A stretch of DNA of 64,000 nucleotides from contig JAILWY010000022.1 in the NCBI GenBank assembly GCA_022113835.1, positions 4,030,001-4,094,000 of the forward strand, written 5' to 3'. The notes under the pieces are model-generated. The model made no database searches and was not told the DNA's origin. It saw only the letters and a program-made list of their open reading frames with translations. Position 1 is the stretch's first letter. The number at the start of each line of letters is the position of its first letter. Below, piece by piece: positions 36,808 through 50,689 of the stretch. The stretch comes from Atopsyche davidsoni (lineage: Eukaryota > Arthropoda > Insecta > Trichoptera > Hydrobiosidae). A program made the position numbers and the translations under genes.

Positions 36808-38919
36808 TCACGCAACAGCTCTAGAGGCAGTGCTTTCTTCGATATCTGAAGTGAAGGGTTCGAATGGAGATCTAGCTGGATTCTGAAACAAAATAAATAA
36901 CTCAACATGCAACAATACCAACGAGGACAATTTCAGCGGTAGAATTCGTCATCCACATGTGAACAAAATTATTTTTGTAAACTATTATTATAAAGCAATT
37001 TTTTTAAAGGACGTAACAATATTTTGAGTGCACACATGAAATAATGAGAAAAAACCTCGACCCATAGCAGCATGAATGACATACCGGTTTGGCGGCACGC
37101 TCTTCGAGGATGCGGTAGGCAGAATGATTGAGTGTAAAGCCGTGGGGAAGTGCGACACCCTGGAAGCGGTATAAAGTGCAGTTCTCGCCTTCCAAGCGAT
37201 GGACTGCAGCTACAGTGGCGCGCGCCACCATCCCCAGCGATGCCACCATGGGGCCCTTTGAAATGTCCACGTGTGTGCCCGCACGGTACAACGTCACCAA
37301 GCCTGCAACAATAAAGTAAAAATGATCAAGAGCGATGGCTTGTCATATCATTATCAAATGTACAAATGGATGCAACATGATGGTGGCGATGGTGGATTAA
37401 TGGTGGTATTTGCTATGATATAGTCACATAATATATGTGTCTTGTGTAATGCTTGAAGAGCAAAATAAACCAATTAGTCAGTGAATAATGGTGCTGTAAT
37501 AATATTGCTGACCATTATTCTTGGCAGCAATGTCGGGGATCTGCTTAATCTTGTGGGGGTCGTGCTGGAACATAAGTTGTGCAAGCTGCGGGTCCACAGT
37601 GAGACGCTCCAGGCGGGGGCCAGCGCGGGCACACTTCACCACTTCCGCTGACAGTGCGCGCAGCTCGTGCGGCTCTGGCTTCCAGTCCTTGAGGCCGCGC
37701 ACTTCCGCATCGTACACGAAGGAACCTGAGCGCACTAAAACCAGAGAAAAAAGAATGTGTTATTTATTGAATAAAAAAATAATGTGCTATTAATAATTAA
37801 TCTTATGAAGATAGATTTGTTTTTGACTACATGAAATACTGACCATTAGGGCTGGGGAAACTGTGAAGGAAGATTTGGTAATCATCTTTGAAGGCTTTGG
37901 CGACTGCGGCACCGAGCAGAAATGAGCAGGTGCGCCAGAACGCTCTATTCACCTGCAGTGGGTCGGGCACCATGAAATGCAGCAACTGGCCAAGTAAAGA
38001 TACATTTAAAAAATATTATTTTGCATTTTAGACATCTATGACTGGCAACGATAGTCATTAAACTTCCATTGTAAATGAGTCTTGATTTTTGTTTTGATTA
38101 TAGATAGCCAAGATGTCTGATTATCTAACCTCCAACTTGCAAGAGTCCAGCAGGGGTCGATGCATGTCCCACAGGGTTCGACCATCCAGGAGGGCTAAGG
38201 CACTCTTCTCCATGTGCATCGCGCTCATATCTAAAAGACAAATTACATTTATTTTTCATTGACATGGACTGTGACATATCAACAAGTTCGTACTGATTAG
38301 TTACCAGGTAAAATCTCTTAATTTTTTATATTTGAAGTTTTCTTAACACTAAACCTAACATTTAATTCCTTTTCAAGCACTGGTACGACTTTTGCATCAA
38401 AACATCTTTTTATGACAAAGCAGCTATAAGGTTAAATATTAAAACCAAGGATTGATCGTGCTAGCTAAAGAGAAGCAGTATTTACAAACTAGATTAAACA
38501 ATGGTTTTCATGTCAGTTATGCATACGTCGAGCGCAGTCGTAGGGAGTGGAGAGGTTTCTGTTCATGATGAAGGTTTTGTCCTCCGGGATCCCCACAAAG
38601 TTCACCTCGATCTTCTCTATCCTACCGACCGCGTCCGTCTGCCTCTTCTGCTCCAGAGAAAACAAGTGACTTCTTTCCTCTGCCACCTCGCCATTGTTTA
38701 TTTGTCCTGGAAGTAAATTAATCGCGTTAGTGTGACATAACCCCCCAAACACGACGCCTCTGTAGATTTGAGCTCACTTGTGTGGACAAGTTGAATTCCT
38801 CGCGATTCATTTGCGAGGATCTTTCGTGAACTTGAAAATGTATTTCTGGTAATAAATGCGATGTTTCGTCTCATTTTTCTAACTATTGAAGCACGCCGGA
38901 TTACAATGTTTTTATTCAA
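36808..38919 (-). CDS. mRpL39: Mitochondrial ribosomal protein mL39
   Basis: A structural protein of the mitochondrial 39S large subunit, known to be related to threonyl-tRNA synthetase without its activity. Seven GT-AG exons: 38919-38778, 38706-38527, 38230-38130, 37985-37844, 37734-37513, 37302-37085 and 36882-36808. Together they are 1,080 bp (359 residues; human 338), with all phases agreeing. The N-terminus (MNKNIVIRRASIVRKMRR) is basic and lacks acids, as in a mitochondrial presequence. Family landmarks are GRIEKIEVNFVGIPEDKTF then MNRNLSTPYDC, LALLDGRTLWDMHRPL, AFKDDY, SGSFVYDA, HVDISKGPMVAS and YRFQGVALP. The C-terminal exon (NPARSPFEPF ... SRAVA) is variable in the family. An in-frame ATG at residue 16 is an alternative start, but the upstream ATG keeps the fuller presequence. 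Confidence 0.96.
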
Positions 38920-40200
38920 AGTGACAGCTGAATGTTGAATAAAGACAGTCTATGGAATCAAATATACCATAAACAAAAATATCAAATAATAAGCACACAC
39001 TTACACCAACGACAAAGCTATTTATTTTTTTAATCCGGACAAGTTTATTTCCATGTAAAAAGTTTTTTTTTGTGTATTTTTATTAAGTTATACATTTAAT
39101 TTAAATAAAACTTAAATTGAAATAAATCAAATTAAATGTATAACTTAAAAAATATATTTAATTTATTTATCAAATAGGTTAGAAAGTTATTTTTTATATG
39201 AATTCAGCTGCAGGTCAATTTAATATAACATCGTGTCTTATGATGCCTTATGCTGTCTACCGTCCCAGTCCTTGTGACAATATGTTATACGCGAGCGACC
39301 ATCGGCCCGGTCCACAGTCCGTCGGTATGTTATATCATAACTAGTTTCATATATATAAAACAAATAGTTTTTCTCTTCGTTTCATATGTGACATGGCGCG
39401 ATAAGAGTTGCGGTGACGCGTCTCCAAATAGACCGACAAATAATTAAAATAAGCAATCAGAAGTAGAAAAACGATAAATTAAAACTGGTAACGGTTGCTT
39501 TTCAACCACTCCCTTTTCTGAAAAAAACCTGTTATCGAATATACTGTTTGTATAATTATGTATACTCTGTCATTTGTTTACGCGATTATTGATTATATTC
39601 TAGCGTTAATTAAATACCCGAATCAACAAGACTGTCTTGATCTCGCTTCGAAGGTATTTTGCGTGTATTTTCCTTCATGCGGCCTGCACCTGTTGCACCG
39701 ACAACCGCATCAACACAACAGGGGACGCTCGGTCGGTTGCGGTTACGTTGCAACAGCGTTGCGAATCGCGCCTGTTTGTCGTCTTCGGTGCAAGAATTTC
39801 TTTGACCAGACATTGTGGGGAATGATGTGCGATGCTCCATTAGCGAGTCGCATAGACCCCCGTCATCGGCTATAGACCACATCTGGGATAGATACTTGTA
39901 GCAATCATTCAGACATTACAATATGACGCGAGAAGACATTGGCGATGAGGATATAATTATATTTTTTAAATCTTGCTGAGAGATGTTAGAGTTCCGAAAG
40001 TGTTGCGTGACGTCACGAGAATGACGCCGGCTTCAGCTGAATCGGTCTATCGTCCGATACGGTTTGTTTGTTTGCTTGCTTGCTCGGGGGTCGTCTGGCT
40101 GACAGCCATGCGGGTTTTCCGCGCTGGGCAGAAGCCGCGAGGTTCCGAGAACGAGCCTCGTCGTCCAGCTGATAACTCCGGGGCGACGCCGCAATCTTTC
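38920..40200. other. Intergenic, no gene recognised
   Basis: It includes the mRpL39 promoter side. Several short ORFs on both strands near 39,560-40,220 in modest GC have no recognisable family. Confidence 0.4.
39085..39146. repeat. Perfect 18-bp inverted repeat
   Basis: AAGTTATACATTTAATTT (39085-39102) and its exact reverse complement (39129-39146), separated by 26 bp. Probably the core of a small fold-back element. Confidence 0.85.
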
Positions 40201-40204
40201 GGCC

Positions 40205-40620
40205 ACTCCCAGGGTTGACGTTCAACCTGGTTGAAGCTGTTTTTATTTTTACGCAAAATGGTCGTTAGGTCGACAAGTTGCTGATGCAGATTTCGTGTAA
40301 GCAGTAGTGTGGATTAATGACTAATTTAAGTCAGGTTAACGTTCAACCTGTTTCAACGTTCAGCCTGAAAAATGGTCGTTCGGTTCACAGCTTGCTCATG
40401 CAGACCTCGTGCCAGCAACAGTGTGAATTAACGACTAATTTAAACCAGGTTAACGTTCAACCTGTGTCAACGTTCAACCTGTAGAATGGTCGTTAGGTCG
40501 ACAGATTGTTCATGCAGATAGAGTCAACAGTAGAATGAATTAATGATTAACTTAAACCAGGTTGGCGTTCAACCTGTTATAACGTTTAACCTGAAGTAGT
40601 CATTCGGTTCAATCATGCTG
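40205..40620. repeat. Tandem repeat, 111-123-bp units
   Basis: Four units anchored by AGGTT(A/G)(A/G)CGTTCAACCTG at 40,210, 40,334, 40,447 and 40,558. Each also has AATGGTCGTT(A/C)GGT and TCATGCAGA. The anchor is a near-palindrome (AGGTT...AACCT), repeated twice per unit. Confidence 0.85.
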
Positions 40621-40689
40621 CAGAAATATAAATAAATGGCTTGCATAAACCAAGTTGACGTTTAACTTAGTTCAGGTATTTTTCCACGA

Positions 40690-41650
40690 CATAATGGTTT
40701 GATTTCCAATAATCCACATTCAAACAAACATGTAAATAGCGCTTTCGTCTTTCAGGGGATTTTTCAGACAAACAGTCTGAAGAAAATCTTGAAATACGAA
40801 AGTGAACAAATTTGTTGTTTAAATATGGAGTATTGCAAATTAAACCGGTAGGATAGATAATCTGAATGTAGGTTCTTCAAACCACACGTGTCGAAGTATT
40901 GGCGTGGATTTATTTATTTTATGTTAATTATTCTAAACCAATAGTCCAAGAAATTCTTAGAAACTCCATCAGTGGGAAGAAGTCTACGCTTTTGAGCAAA
41001 TAATCACACATGTGATCCTCTCGAGCAAATATGACGCTGGAAAGTAAATATGACTTGTTAAAACATTAAGGCTGCTTTAAGATTTCTTAGCTAAATATAT
41101 ATAAAATTATGACAAATATAAATGAGTGGCATGCGGTGAGTCCAAAGCACGGCAAGCAGTTTAAAACAATCAAGAAAAGTGAAAAATCACCACGGCTTTA
41201 ATTCAGCTGTTTAAATATATTTTAGGACAAGCAATGCCTTGTTGCTTTTATGGACCCCACGCCGAATAAAATAAATTATTTATGTTGACTAATGTCTTAA
41301 CTTAAAAGGGAACGGTTCACCGTAATCCGAGAGCCACTCCCTTAACGTTGGTTTGCGTAATAGACTAGGAGTAAAGTCGATCAATATTTATAATATTTTA
41401 GCTCAGCAGCCGCCTGAGTACGTGGATGGGTAAACACCATTTTTTGTGCCATATGCCAAAGTCAATTTTTAATTATTGTGAATTCACACGACGATATTGG
41501 ATATGTAAACACACCAGTGGCGTGCGGTACGCTCGAAATTCACCAACGCTGATTTAATAGCCGAATAAGCCGAAACATCAAAAAAAATATTTACATGTAT
41601 ACATTTTGGTTAATTTACAATAGTTTATGCTTACAATACTGAATGAATCT
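40690..41650. other. Noncoding stretch
   Basis: No gene recognised. AT-rich with scattered short repeats. Confidence 0.4.
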
Positions 41651-41655
41651 ATCCC

Positions 41656-41905
41656 CCGGTCCTGACGCAGATTGTGGGGGTTACGACATGTGGCTTAGGT
41701 GGTAGGTCGTCAAAGCAGAAACATCTACGTAGTTACGTGTTGTCAGTTATTTAAATACCAATACGAGTGCGAACTAATTTTTTTTTATACATATCCTAAG
41801 GGGAGCTTGTTTAAAGGGTATTTAACACATAAAAAGAAATAGAGACATCCACGAACGCTCCCACTTAAGCCACATATCGTAAGCCCCACAACCCGCGCGG
41901 AAAGC
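41656..41905. mobile_element. Fold-back (MITE-like) element
   Basis: Imperfect inverted arms: GGGGGTTACGACATGTGGCTTAGG on the left and CCCACTTAAGCCACATATCG, TAAGCCCCACAACC on the right. A further arm copy lies at 45,775-45,830 (CCACCCAAACCACACATTG). No ORF. Confidence 0.6.
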
Positions 41906-41937
41906 CACATACAGTTTCTTCGGGTGCCTCTCGATAT

Positions 41938-42010
41938 TGAGATACTGAGCATATATTTATGCTGAGCCAGTGATCATGGTTTTCTTAGGGAGAAGATTGA
42001 GGTCCCCGGG
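41938..42010. repeat. Dispersed repeat segment
   Basis: GAGCATATATTTATGCTGAG, CAGTGATCATGGTTTTCTTA and GAGGTCCCCGGGACC are shared with the array at 14.9-15.2 kb and with about 46,760-46,850. Confidence 0.65.
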
Positions 42011-42202
42011 ACCTTTACTACACTACAGATTTACAAGTGTGCCAAGCGTGTGACTTTTTTCTTTAGCTAAGACTATGCGTGAATGAATTCTTGCGATATT
42101 CAATATCTGGAATCCCCGTCTTGGAGTTTATTAATTAGAATTGATATGAATGATTTATTTTTGGAGTTTGTCTCGTGTCGTCTTGGCAGCCCTGTGGTGA
42201 CC

Positions 42203-42220
42203 TATTGGCTCCGTATAAAG
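42203..42220 (+). promoter_or_regulatory. TATA and CCAAT boxes of pacifastin gene
   Basis: TATAAAG at 42214-42220, preceded by an inverted CCAAT (ATTGG, 42203-42207). They are about 215 bp upstream of the signal-peptide ATG at 42434. The expected start of transcription is near 42,245, in GC-rich sequence. Confidence 0.55.
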
Positions 42221-42328
42221 GCGGCGGCCCCGGCGGGCCCGCTAGTATGTGTCGGGACGCGAGCCGCGACTGACCGGCTTATCCTGCCCCCGGTCGCCCC
42301 CCACGTGAAAAGTTGCCCCCCGCCCCCT

Positions 42329-42405
42329 GCCCCAGCCCCAGCCCCAGCCCCAGCCCCAGCCCCAGCCCCAGCCCCAGCCCCAGCCCCAACTCCAGCCCCA
42401 GCCCC
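42329..42405 (+). repeat. CCCCAG hexanucleotide repeat in 5' UTR
   Basis: About twelve copies of CCCCAG lie just upstream of the pacifastin start codon. The run is open in all forward frames and creates a spurious Pro-Ala peptide, with G-rich structure on the opposite strand. Confidence 0.9.
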
Positions 42406-42433
42406 GCACAGTGCCCCGGTGGTGGTGCCGAGC

Positions 42434-45400
42434 ATGAAGCCGCTTCTGCTCCCGGCGCTGCTCCTCGCCGCCCTCCTCGGGCTGGCCGAGCTGAAGGGTG
42501 AGTGACTGCACCATCGAGCCTCGTCCATATTTTACTCACTTGCAATTTTTTTTTTATCAAACTATCGTCTCGGACTCCGATAAGTCAGAATTTTCGTCGG
42601 GTACGTTTTCCGGCCAATTGCGATGTGATCATTTGATCACTTGATCCAATTCATCGACTGCCCCCGATTAAAAATTAACCGCAGATGTCGATTTTGGACT
42701 CAATGGGCGACGATCGATCCCCTGTCGCTCGAACCGGTTATGATTGCAAAATTATTATGAAAAATGTTTATATGCAGCGTACGAGATATCGTCATTTTTA
42801 TTTATCCTCAAAGTTCACGGGTTAAACCGATAATATTATCGCTACGTACAAAGTGGCCCGTTGTTAAATTCGGGTATCGCTTTTGTGTCGGCTTTATATA
42901 TTATTTTATTATATATTATTTACTTTATATATATATTATTTTCGTCCGAAAAATATATTCTAGATGAATCCGTGCGTTACATAAACGATTATTAATATTT
43001 GAACTCCGCGCTGTTTATTTTTTGTAACGTTAGCAGATTATTCAGTTCTGCATACATATACGATATTTCTTTTTGTATATCACGAATGTTTCTCTGGCTC
43101 TGGATGGCACACAGGTCAATGGGCTCTTCTCGCTCTGATGAGTCTTGGATAACAAGTATGAATAGCATGATTAAGAGATTATGATCGGCTTAACTTGCGA
43201 GCGCTTTAAAGCTGCTAGTGTTACATTTTTGTTTGGTTTAATTACTTGCGTGATGGTGTGTTTTAAGTTTTCGGTACTCCGACGTTTCGCTATCTTTTCT
43301 GGGACCATTTTCACCATCCCTGATAGGAGCACTGAAAGCAGCTGAAACACACAAGAAACCATATCGACTCTGCGAAGATTCTATTAATACAATTATTTTT
43401 ACTATGATTATACGTAAAGTCAGAAAGGAAAATAATTAAATGGCGTGTGTCGTCATCGAGAATGATGCTTTGTCCTACAACAACAATAAAACTTGCTCAT
43501 AACACAGTTATCGTAGTATTCGTCGATTTGGGTCACGGTTAGAGTTGCCCTTTGAAAAATATCTAAAAAAACAAGCCAATTATTCACAAAACACGGGCTT
43601 CCCTGCCGGATATTGTGGAATCACAATAAACTCGTCACAAATTACCTTCATTTTATAAAAAAAACTGAAATATCGGTAATATACAGCGAATCCAAAACTA
43701 AGGGTTAATTTATTTAACATCGTAAAATCTTAACCAGTAGTTTTTTAAATAAAATATTTTAAGCGGTGTATTTTTATTAATATGTTCAGTGAGAAGGTCA
43801 CCAATTCTCTGAGGAGACACCTGAAGAAGAAGAAAAAATAAATAGGCTCAATAAGAAAAAACATTATAATGCAAGCTTTCTACATCATCAAGCGGCTAAC
43901 ACGTCAAGCCAGACACGGTCGCAATTGCGATTGAGCGCTACCAAAAGCTTGCTAATCTGAAAGCTTTAGTTGGCTACGAGGGAAGAACCAGGTAGAAAAA
44001 GCTTTTGGTAGCACTCAAGCGAAATTGCGACTGTGTCTGACTTGATATCTTGACGATGTATAATAGAAAGCTAGCATCAATTTTTTTTCCTATCGACTTA
44101 CTAACTCACTATGTTAGATTATTCTGACGGCATTATATAATATTATATATACTTCGTTATTTATGCAATGCAATGCATTTTTTAATACACGCGATGCTCT
44201 TTTATGTTGACCAATTTGATGCCGGATGTTTGAATCAAACCGTAAATTCACAAAATACATTATTCACACAAAACGAATCGACCATATAATTGTTCGTTAA
44301 AAAATATCTTTTGTATACTCTATACAAAAAAAATATATATATGCCCAATAAAATTACGACAATGCCATTTGTTATTCGATGGCGTCATTTTTCACACATA
44401 ATTATCACCCGACTGCCAAATTCCAATTATTTATTATAGTACTTTTAATCTAATTGTATAAAAGCTACTTGTATGCGAATATGTACAGGGTTAGGCAGGG
44501 AGGTATGGATGATTTGAACTCGAGGTGGGGATAACCTTGGTGGATAAAGAGTGGGGATATCTGCTCGTCAGGAGATTTTTGCAATGGCAACATCCAAGTT
44601 TCACATTGAAAAAATAAAATTTATGTTTCGTTGAAAAATGAGTGTGTAATTGTTATTTCAAATCGTCCATACCTCCCTGCCTAACCCTGTATCATATATT
44701 TTACTAATATGGCTTTAGAGAAAAGTCGATCAATGATTAACAATCAGGTGAATACGTCGCGTTGAACACATCGTTTCTTCTTCTTTTTCAGGTGCCTCTC
44801 CTCAGAGAAGGTTGTTTTTTTTTTACATATTTGTCTAGTCGTGTTTTCTTAGGATAAATAGTGTGGTCATTATACAATACTTTACTTTACATAGCTCTGG
44901 CATTTAGATCTGATACTCCTTCAGCAGCAGGCTGCAGAAATAATAATATTAGGACCCACCTTCCTCTACGAAGTACTTCAATGTCACATTCCTGCACAAT
45001 CGTTCCATGTCCACTACTCTATTACCGATTCTTTGCATACGCTCAGGGCACAGCATGGCAGCCACGCTGTGTCTCTAATGAATTTATTAAATTTATCTGT
45101 TTTTCAAAGGATTATGCTTAGCCGCGACCTATTTGGTTTTTTTTAGTTTCCATATCTTCTTTTCTTTCCGATTGCTCTTAATTCGATTTTTTTCTATAGA
45201 TTTCTGCATATTCGTTTGCTTTCTATTTAATTTATTTCTTTTTACCGATAGCTTTCTTTCCTATCGATATAATTTTTTTTGTTTAGTTTCTAAATACTTG
45301 TTTTCTTTTTTATCCATAGCTTTCTTTTCAGTTTCTTTCTTTTGTTTCAAATGAATTTCTATTCAATTTCTATTTTCCCCAGGTTACTTTCTTTTGTTTT

Positions 45401-48400
45401 CAATAGCTCTCGTACCATTTCCATTACTTTTTTAATAGGTTTCTATTCAAATGTCACATTTCTTTACCGATGGCTTTCTTTCCAATTAATTTTTTTCCCG
45501 ATAGCTTTCTATTCAATTTCTATTTCTCCGGGTTGCTTTCTTTTTTGCCGATAGCTTTCATTCCGATTTCTTACTTTTGTTTCCAATTGGTTTCTATTCA
45601 GATGCTTTCTTCTTTTAAGATTGGTTTTTTCCGATTTCTTTCTTTGCAAATTCTTTCTCTATAAATCAGGCTTTTACAATAAATCAAAAAGTTACTAGGC
45701 TGTAATAATTACACTCTTTTTTGTACATATTTTTCTCTGCTCAAACTCAATAACTAAATTATAGAAACCCATGTACACTACCACCCAAACCACACATTGT
45801 AAGTCCCACAACCTGCACTAGAACCAGGGGACAGTCATATACAGTATTGTAAGCATAGCTATTGCAAGAAAATTAAGAATCTTAGATTTTTTTGGGTTGT
45901 AATAATTCTTTTCATATATATACGCAAGCACGCCTCTCAATTTTTGTGGAGCTATTTCCGTACTCCCCACAGGCGGGCGCATCATTATACAGGGTGTATC
46001 ACGTTACCCGCATTACTGGCTGCGAGCACTCCTGGAGGATTAGACATTCGATCCCCGACTCGAGCAAGCCATCAGGATCCGGCAAATGTCTACCTAATAT
46101 ATTCAATTAAATACACAGACACACACACACACATACACACACACACACACATATATACATTTTGCTCTATTTGCTCTTGGAATAAATTTACAATACCCAT
46201 TCAATTGATTCGTATCCGATGTGTCTTTCGATATGGTCGTAAGCTACGCCCCTTTTTCACTGCGACTACTCGCGCCACTAATGCCGTCATTGCTCACTTA
46301 CGCCAACAATAAGAGCCACGGGCAGAACTCAGACAGCAGTGCCGCGCAGGGGTGGACAATCTTTTGATCACTGCGGGCGACCTGTTTTTTTGTTTTTTTT
46401 TTTTTTAATTATAGGCGGCGGTCTACCAACATCGTACCAACAAGTATTTAAATTATTTTTATGCTAAAAAAACTAAGTAGTTTATTGCGGACGTCAGAGA
46501 TGGGTGCTTATCGTTTCGCGGCCGACGGTTTGGCCACCCCTGATATACACCATCAAAACCGTACTGGCTCTACGCAACTATGCCAATCACCCCCAGGGGG
46601 GTCGCGGGTAAAAGACAAAGATAATCGTTTGTAGGTCCTACGCTAGTTTTATTAAGGCCCTAGGCCCAGGGGATCGCCAGATTTATTTAACTTACAAAGG
46701 GGTCACGAATTCAAAAAGGTTGAAGAACACTGTTATACAGCATCAATTGTTTGTAGGTCCTTTTCACTGAGCATATACCCATGCTGGGCCAGTGTTCGTG
46801 GTTTTCTAAGAGGAAAATAGTGTAGTGGGTCCCCGGGTCCTTTTACATCGCAGTTTTATATTATATTGCTGCTGCCCAATAGCATTATTAAATAATCTTT
46901 TCCGTACAAAGCTCTGACGCTTAGATCTGATACTCCTTCAGCAGGATTCCCCCATCTAGAGTACATCCCTCCACAATCACTCCAAGTCCACTACTCCACT
47001 ACCGATCTTTTATACATGCTCAGGGTACAGAATAGCAGCTATGCGCGCCGTTTTATTAAAGCCCTAGGCGGTCCTAGAATCTTTCAACTTATTATACATA
47101 AGGGGTCGCGTATTCAAAAAGGTTGAAAAACACAATGCCAATAACTGGAAGTCGCTTAAACGCCCCACACACGTATCAACAAATTGACGTCTCGTTCAAC
47201 AAATTGAACAATGGTGTAGTGTTTACGCATGTAAACGCCATCTCTGTGTTAACAGCCATATATATGTAAAATTTGTTTAGTGTTACGTTTTAACAGAAGT
47301 TCAAATAACGAAGACTAAAAAGAACACTAGAAAACAAAGGAGGATCGATGAAAACGGACTCTTATGTTCTAGAAGCATCGCCAAGCCCCAGTATTTGAAC
47401 GGCTGTCATTTGGCCAAGACTCGACCCGTTACGATTGACACCAGGGAAAAAGCACACGGATATTTCATCCAGGGACTACAGGAAGCCCGATGGAAGTTTG
47501 ACAATTTAATTCCCCTATCATCCACTACACCAAAGAAAAAAGCACACGGCATCTTTCATCCAGGGATCACAAGAAGCCCGATGGAAGCTTGACATGGTCC
47601 TTCGAACCGGATGATCAAGCAAATAACCGGATAATCAAGCAAATTACCGGATATCAAGCAAATTACCGGATCAAAACGTCTACCGGACATCACGTGGACC
47701 TACGCTCCACAGAATCAACCGGACCAAGACGCATCTACAATATCATCAATATCATATACCAGTAGTTTTTGCAAGATTTCGCCGATACTCACTGGTATGC
47801 GGCTGCACCGTTGTTCGATTTGCTGAACGAGACGTCAATGTGTTGACACGTGTGTGGGGCGCTTTGGGCATCACAGATAGAGCGGATCCGGATGTGCCAA
47901 GGCCACGGCGCGCTCGGGCTCCAGGCCGGGGCGACTTCCTGAGGTGATAGTCCCGGGTCGGCGCATGGCGGCGCAGGTCGCGGGTCAGCCCGAGATAGCG
48001 GCCCTACCGCCGACGGAAATGGGTTGGCTCCGTGACATCACTCCCTGCTATCGCCTGCCGCAAGAAACGAGCTTCTTCTTCTTGATGCCTCTCCTCAATT
48101 CCATCGACTGATTCGACCTCCGGCCACTCCTTCTACCTTCGATTTTTCCTTGGACAATCGGCTACAGGATGCTACTTTCGTCGTTGCATGTTGATTATGG
48201 ATGTAGATCAAAAGGCTGGCGAAATGTTTGCGTATTCGTTTATTTATATGAATTGGACAAGACAGAATAATACGTGGTTACTGGTCGAGTGCCTGCGTCT
48301 CTCTGTGTGGTTGCGTTATCGCTGGGGTTGTAGGGTTGTTGTAAAATTAGAAAGTCTCTACCTGCGGTCAAATATTGTAGCGGTGTATTTGCACTGACCG

Positions 48401-50651
48401 CTACACAACACTTAACCGAACAACTATATTCATGATTTGATGGTGTATAGCAGGAGTGGCCAAAGCGTCGATCGCGTATCGATATGCACCCATCTCCAAT
48501 GCCCGCAATAAAAGCGACTTCCTGGCAATGGCAGGGCGATCTTGATATACCCTTACAGCTTTTCCAATCACATAAACATTGATTAGTCAAAAATATTAAA
48601 TATATATCATCACTTTTAGTATGGGATTTAACTTCAGGGGGTTCGGGTGGTCTGACATACTAAAAGTCTCAACGCCCAATCAAAAGCATGAGTTTTAGAT
48701 ATTTTTCTACAGATTTTCTTTGTCACAATTTTTCAGATGTTTTCAGATCAAAATTAGCAGCTTATCATTAGCGTTATAAATAACAGCTGTTATCAACAAG
48801 TATTTGCGGGATCAGATATCATTCGTTTACACAACAAGCGCGTGTCGAGTGGCATATAATAATATCCACGAATTTATTGTATGGGTGTTGTTATTTACAA
48901 TTTTAATTCAAATATAAAACAGATTACACATAGATGCTATTTTTATATCTTCTTCTTCTTCGGGGGGGCCTCTCCTCAGTTGGTGATCAGAACTGAACAT
49001 ATCTCTATGTCTAATAGCATTATCTATCTAATAGCCTCTGGGGTTTAGATCTGATTCTTCCAGATCACTACTCCATTGCTGATCCTTTACTCTCGGCACA
49101 CCATGACAGCCACAATGGAGAGTTTAGATAATAATTAAATAAATTCAAGTGGAGGTAATTGGAAATGGGGAAAATTGATATTTAGCAACCTGGATACTTC
49201 TGACACATTATAGTAAAAAATTTTGATGAATATTTTAACAATGACTTGGGAAATCAGTCTGTACGTGATTACACACTTCCGTCATTCGTCATTCACACAA
49301 CTTGCATTACACACGAATTGCAATGACAGAACCATTCACCGCATTACATTAATACTATTATTAATCCGCCAGGCTTCGACTCATCCGGTGTTTGAGTAAT
49401 GATGGATATTAATACACAATTATCGCCATTACACAATATAAAGCACACAAAAGCGTAAGGTCTCCCATTTCGGCCATATATATAGAAATATATTCGATGA
49501 AATAAGGAGCGGAGAGGCACAAGAAGAAGAAGACCTATGTATATTAAAACCGTAGGAAATTCGACTTTTTGAGTTCAATAGAAATTGATTATTCTATTCA
49601 AATTTGTATTCAATCGATTTGTTGTTGTAGTCTAAGTGAAGTAAATGCTATACACCGTGTTTCAGTACTAGCTGTACGACATAATTATTTAACAGGCCCA
49701 AAAAGTATGTTTATCCCGTGGCCTAGTCGGTTTCTACTTATTGGCCTCCCCTGATCTAGTCTTGGTGTCTTCTTAGAATGTCTTTTGATTCAATGGGAAG
49801 AAACACCCTCTGTGATTTTTTTATGATTTAGTTTAGATGAATACAACAAGAAAGGCAAACGCCAAATTTGAAGGTCTCTCCAGGTGTGCAGATGAAATCG
49901 GGGTGGTTCAGATTCACAGTGTCTTAAAAATACACAGTAAAAAGTGTTTGAATATTATTTGACTATAGATACTAGATTGTGAAGGGATTTTATATATTTT
50001 TTTAATAATATATATTTTGAGTTTTTTTTTTGCTTGTATTGACAGCACGCCACTGCTGTGAGCCCATTTTTATTTTTATTTATTGTGTACGATATAATAT
50101 AATCCGAGTTTACTTCCGGAAATGGGGAGAGCTTTTTCTTGTATATATACTAGAAAGATGCACAGCGGCAGTTGTTGGCATGGTCGACTTGAAAGATTGG
50201 CCTCGCGCTCGGCACGTTGGCCACCCCTGAAAGTTCGCTGGAGGCAGTGGAGCCGAGGGTTGAGGGGTGCGATGGCGCAAACTGGATGACCGATTTAACG
50301 GCAGAGTGACGGAATCGGCCCGCTGATAGCCGGGGTCGTGGGTTGAAGGAGAGTTGTAATCTGCGTCGGTACGTTTGTGATAAAAGTTCCAGTACTTTCT
50401 CTGTCCCGAGAGACACTTTATTTATTACTATTCTCGCACACTTGTTACATGTCAATTTGCTCGTGCTGGGACCATCTTCAGGGATTCCCTGAGATAGTCC
50501 GAAACGTCAGAGGAGTGAAAGCCTCAAGTAGCATAACCTCAAACACTCCAGAAACTAAATCAACTCATACTTATAAAAACTACCCTTTCAGGAAACGGGA
50601 ATGATCAGGGTATGAAAATATTTGACCTTCTTCTTCTAGTGCCTCTCCTCA

Positions 50652-50689
<38 letters not shown>

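Noticed and set aside
42083..42505. Pro-Ala repeat protein fused to the signal peptide
   Set aside because: The Pro-Ala part is the CCCCAG repeat read in frame. It lies between a TATA box and a textbook signal peptide with its own ATG, so it is taken as 5' UTR.
45133..45664. Series of Phe-rich, membrane-like small ORFs
   Set aside because: They are translations of a pyrimidine-rich minisatellite and lack any stable family or splice context.
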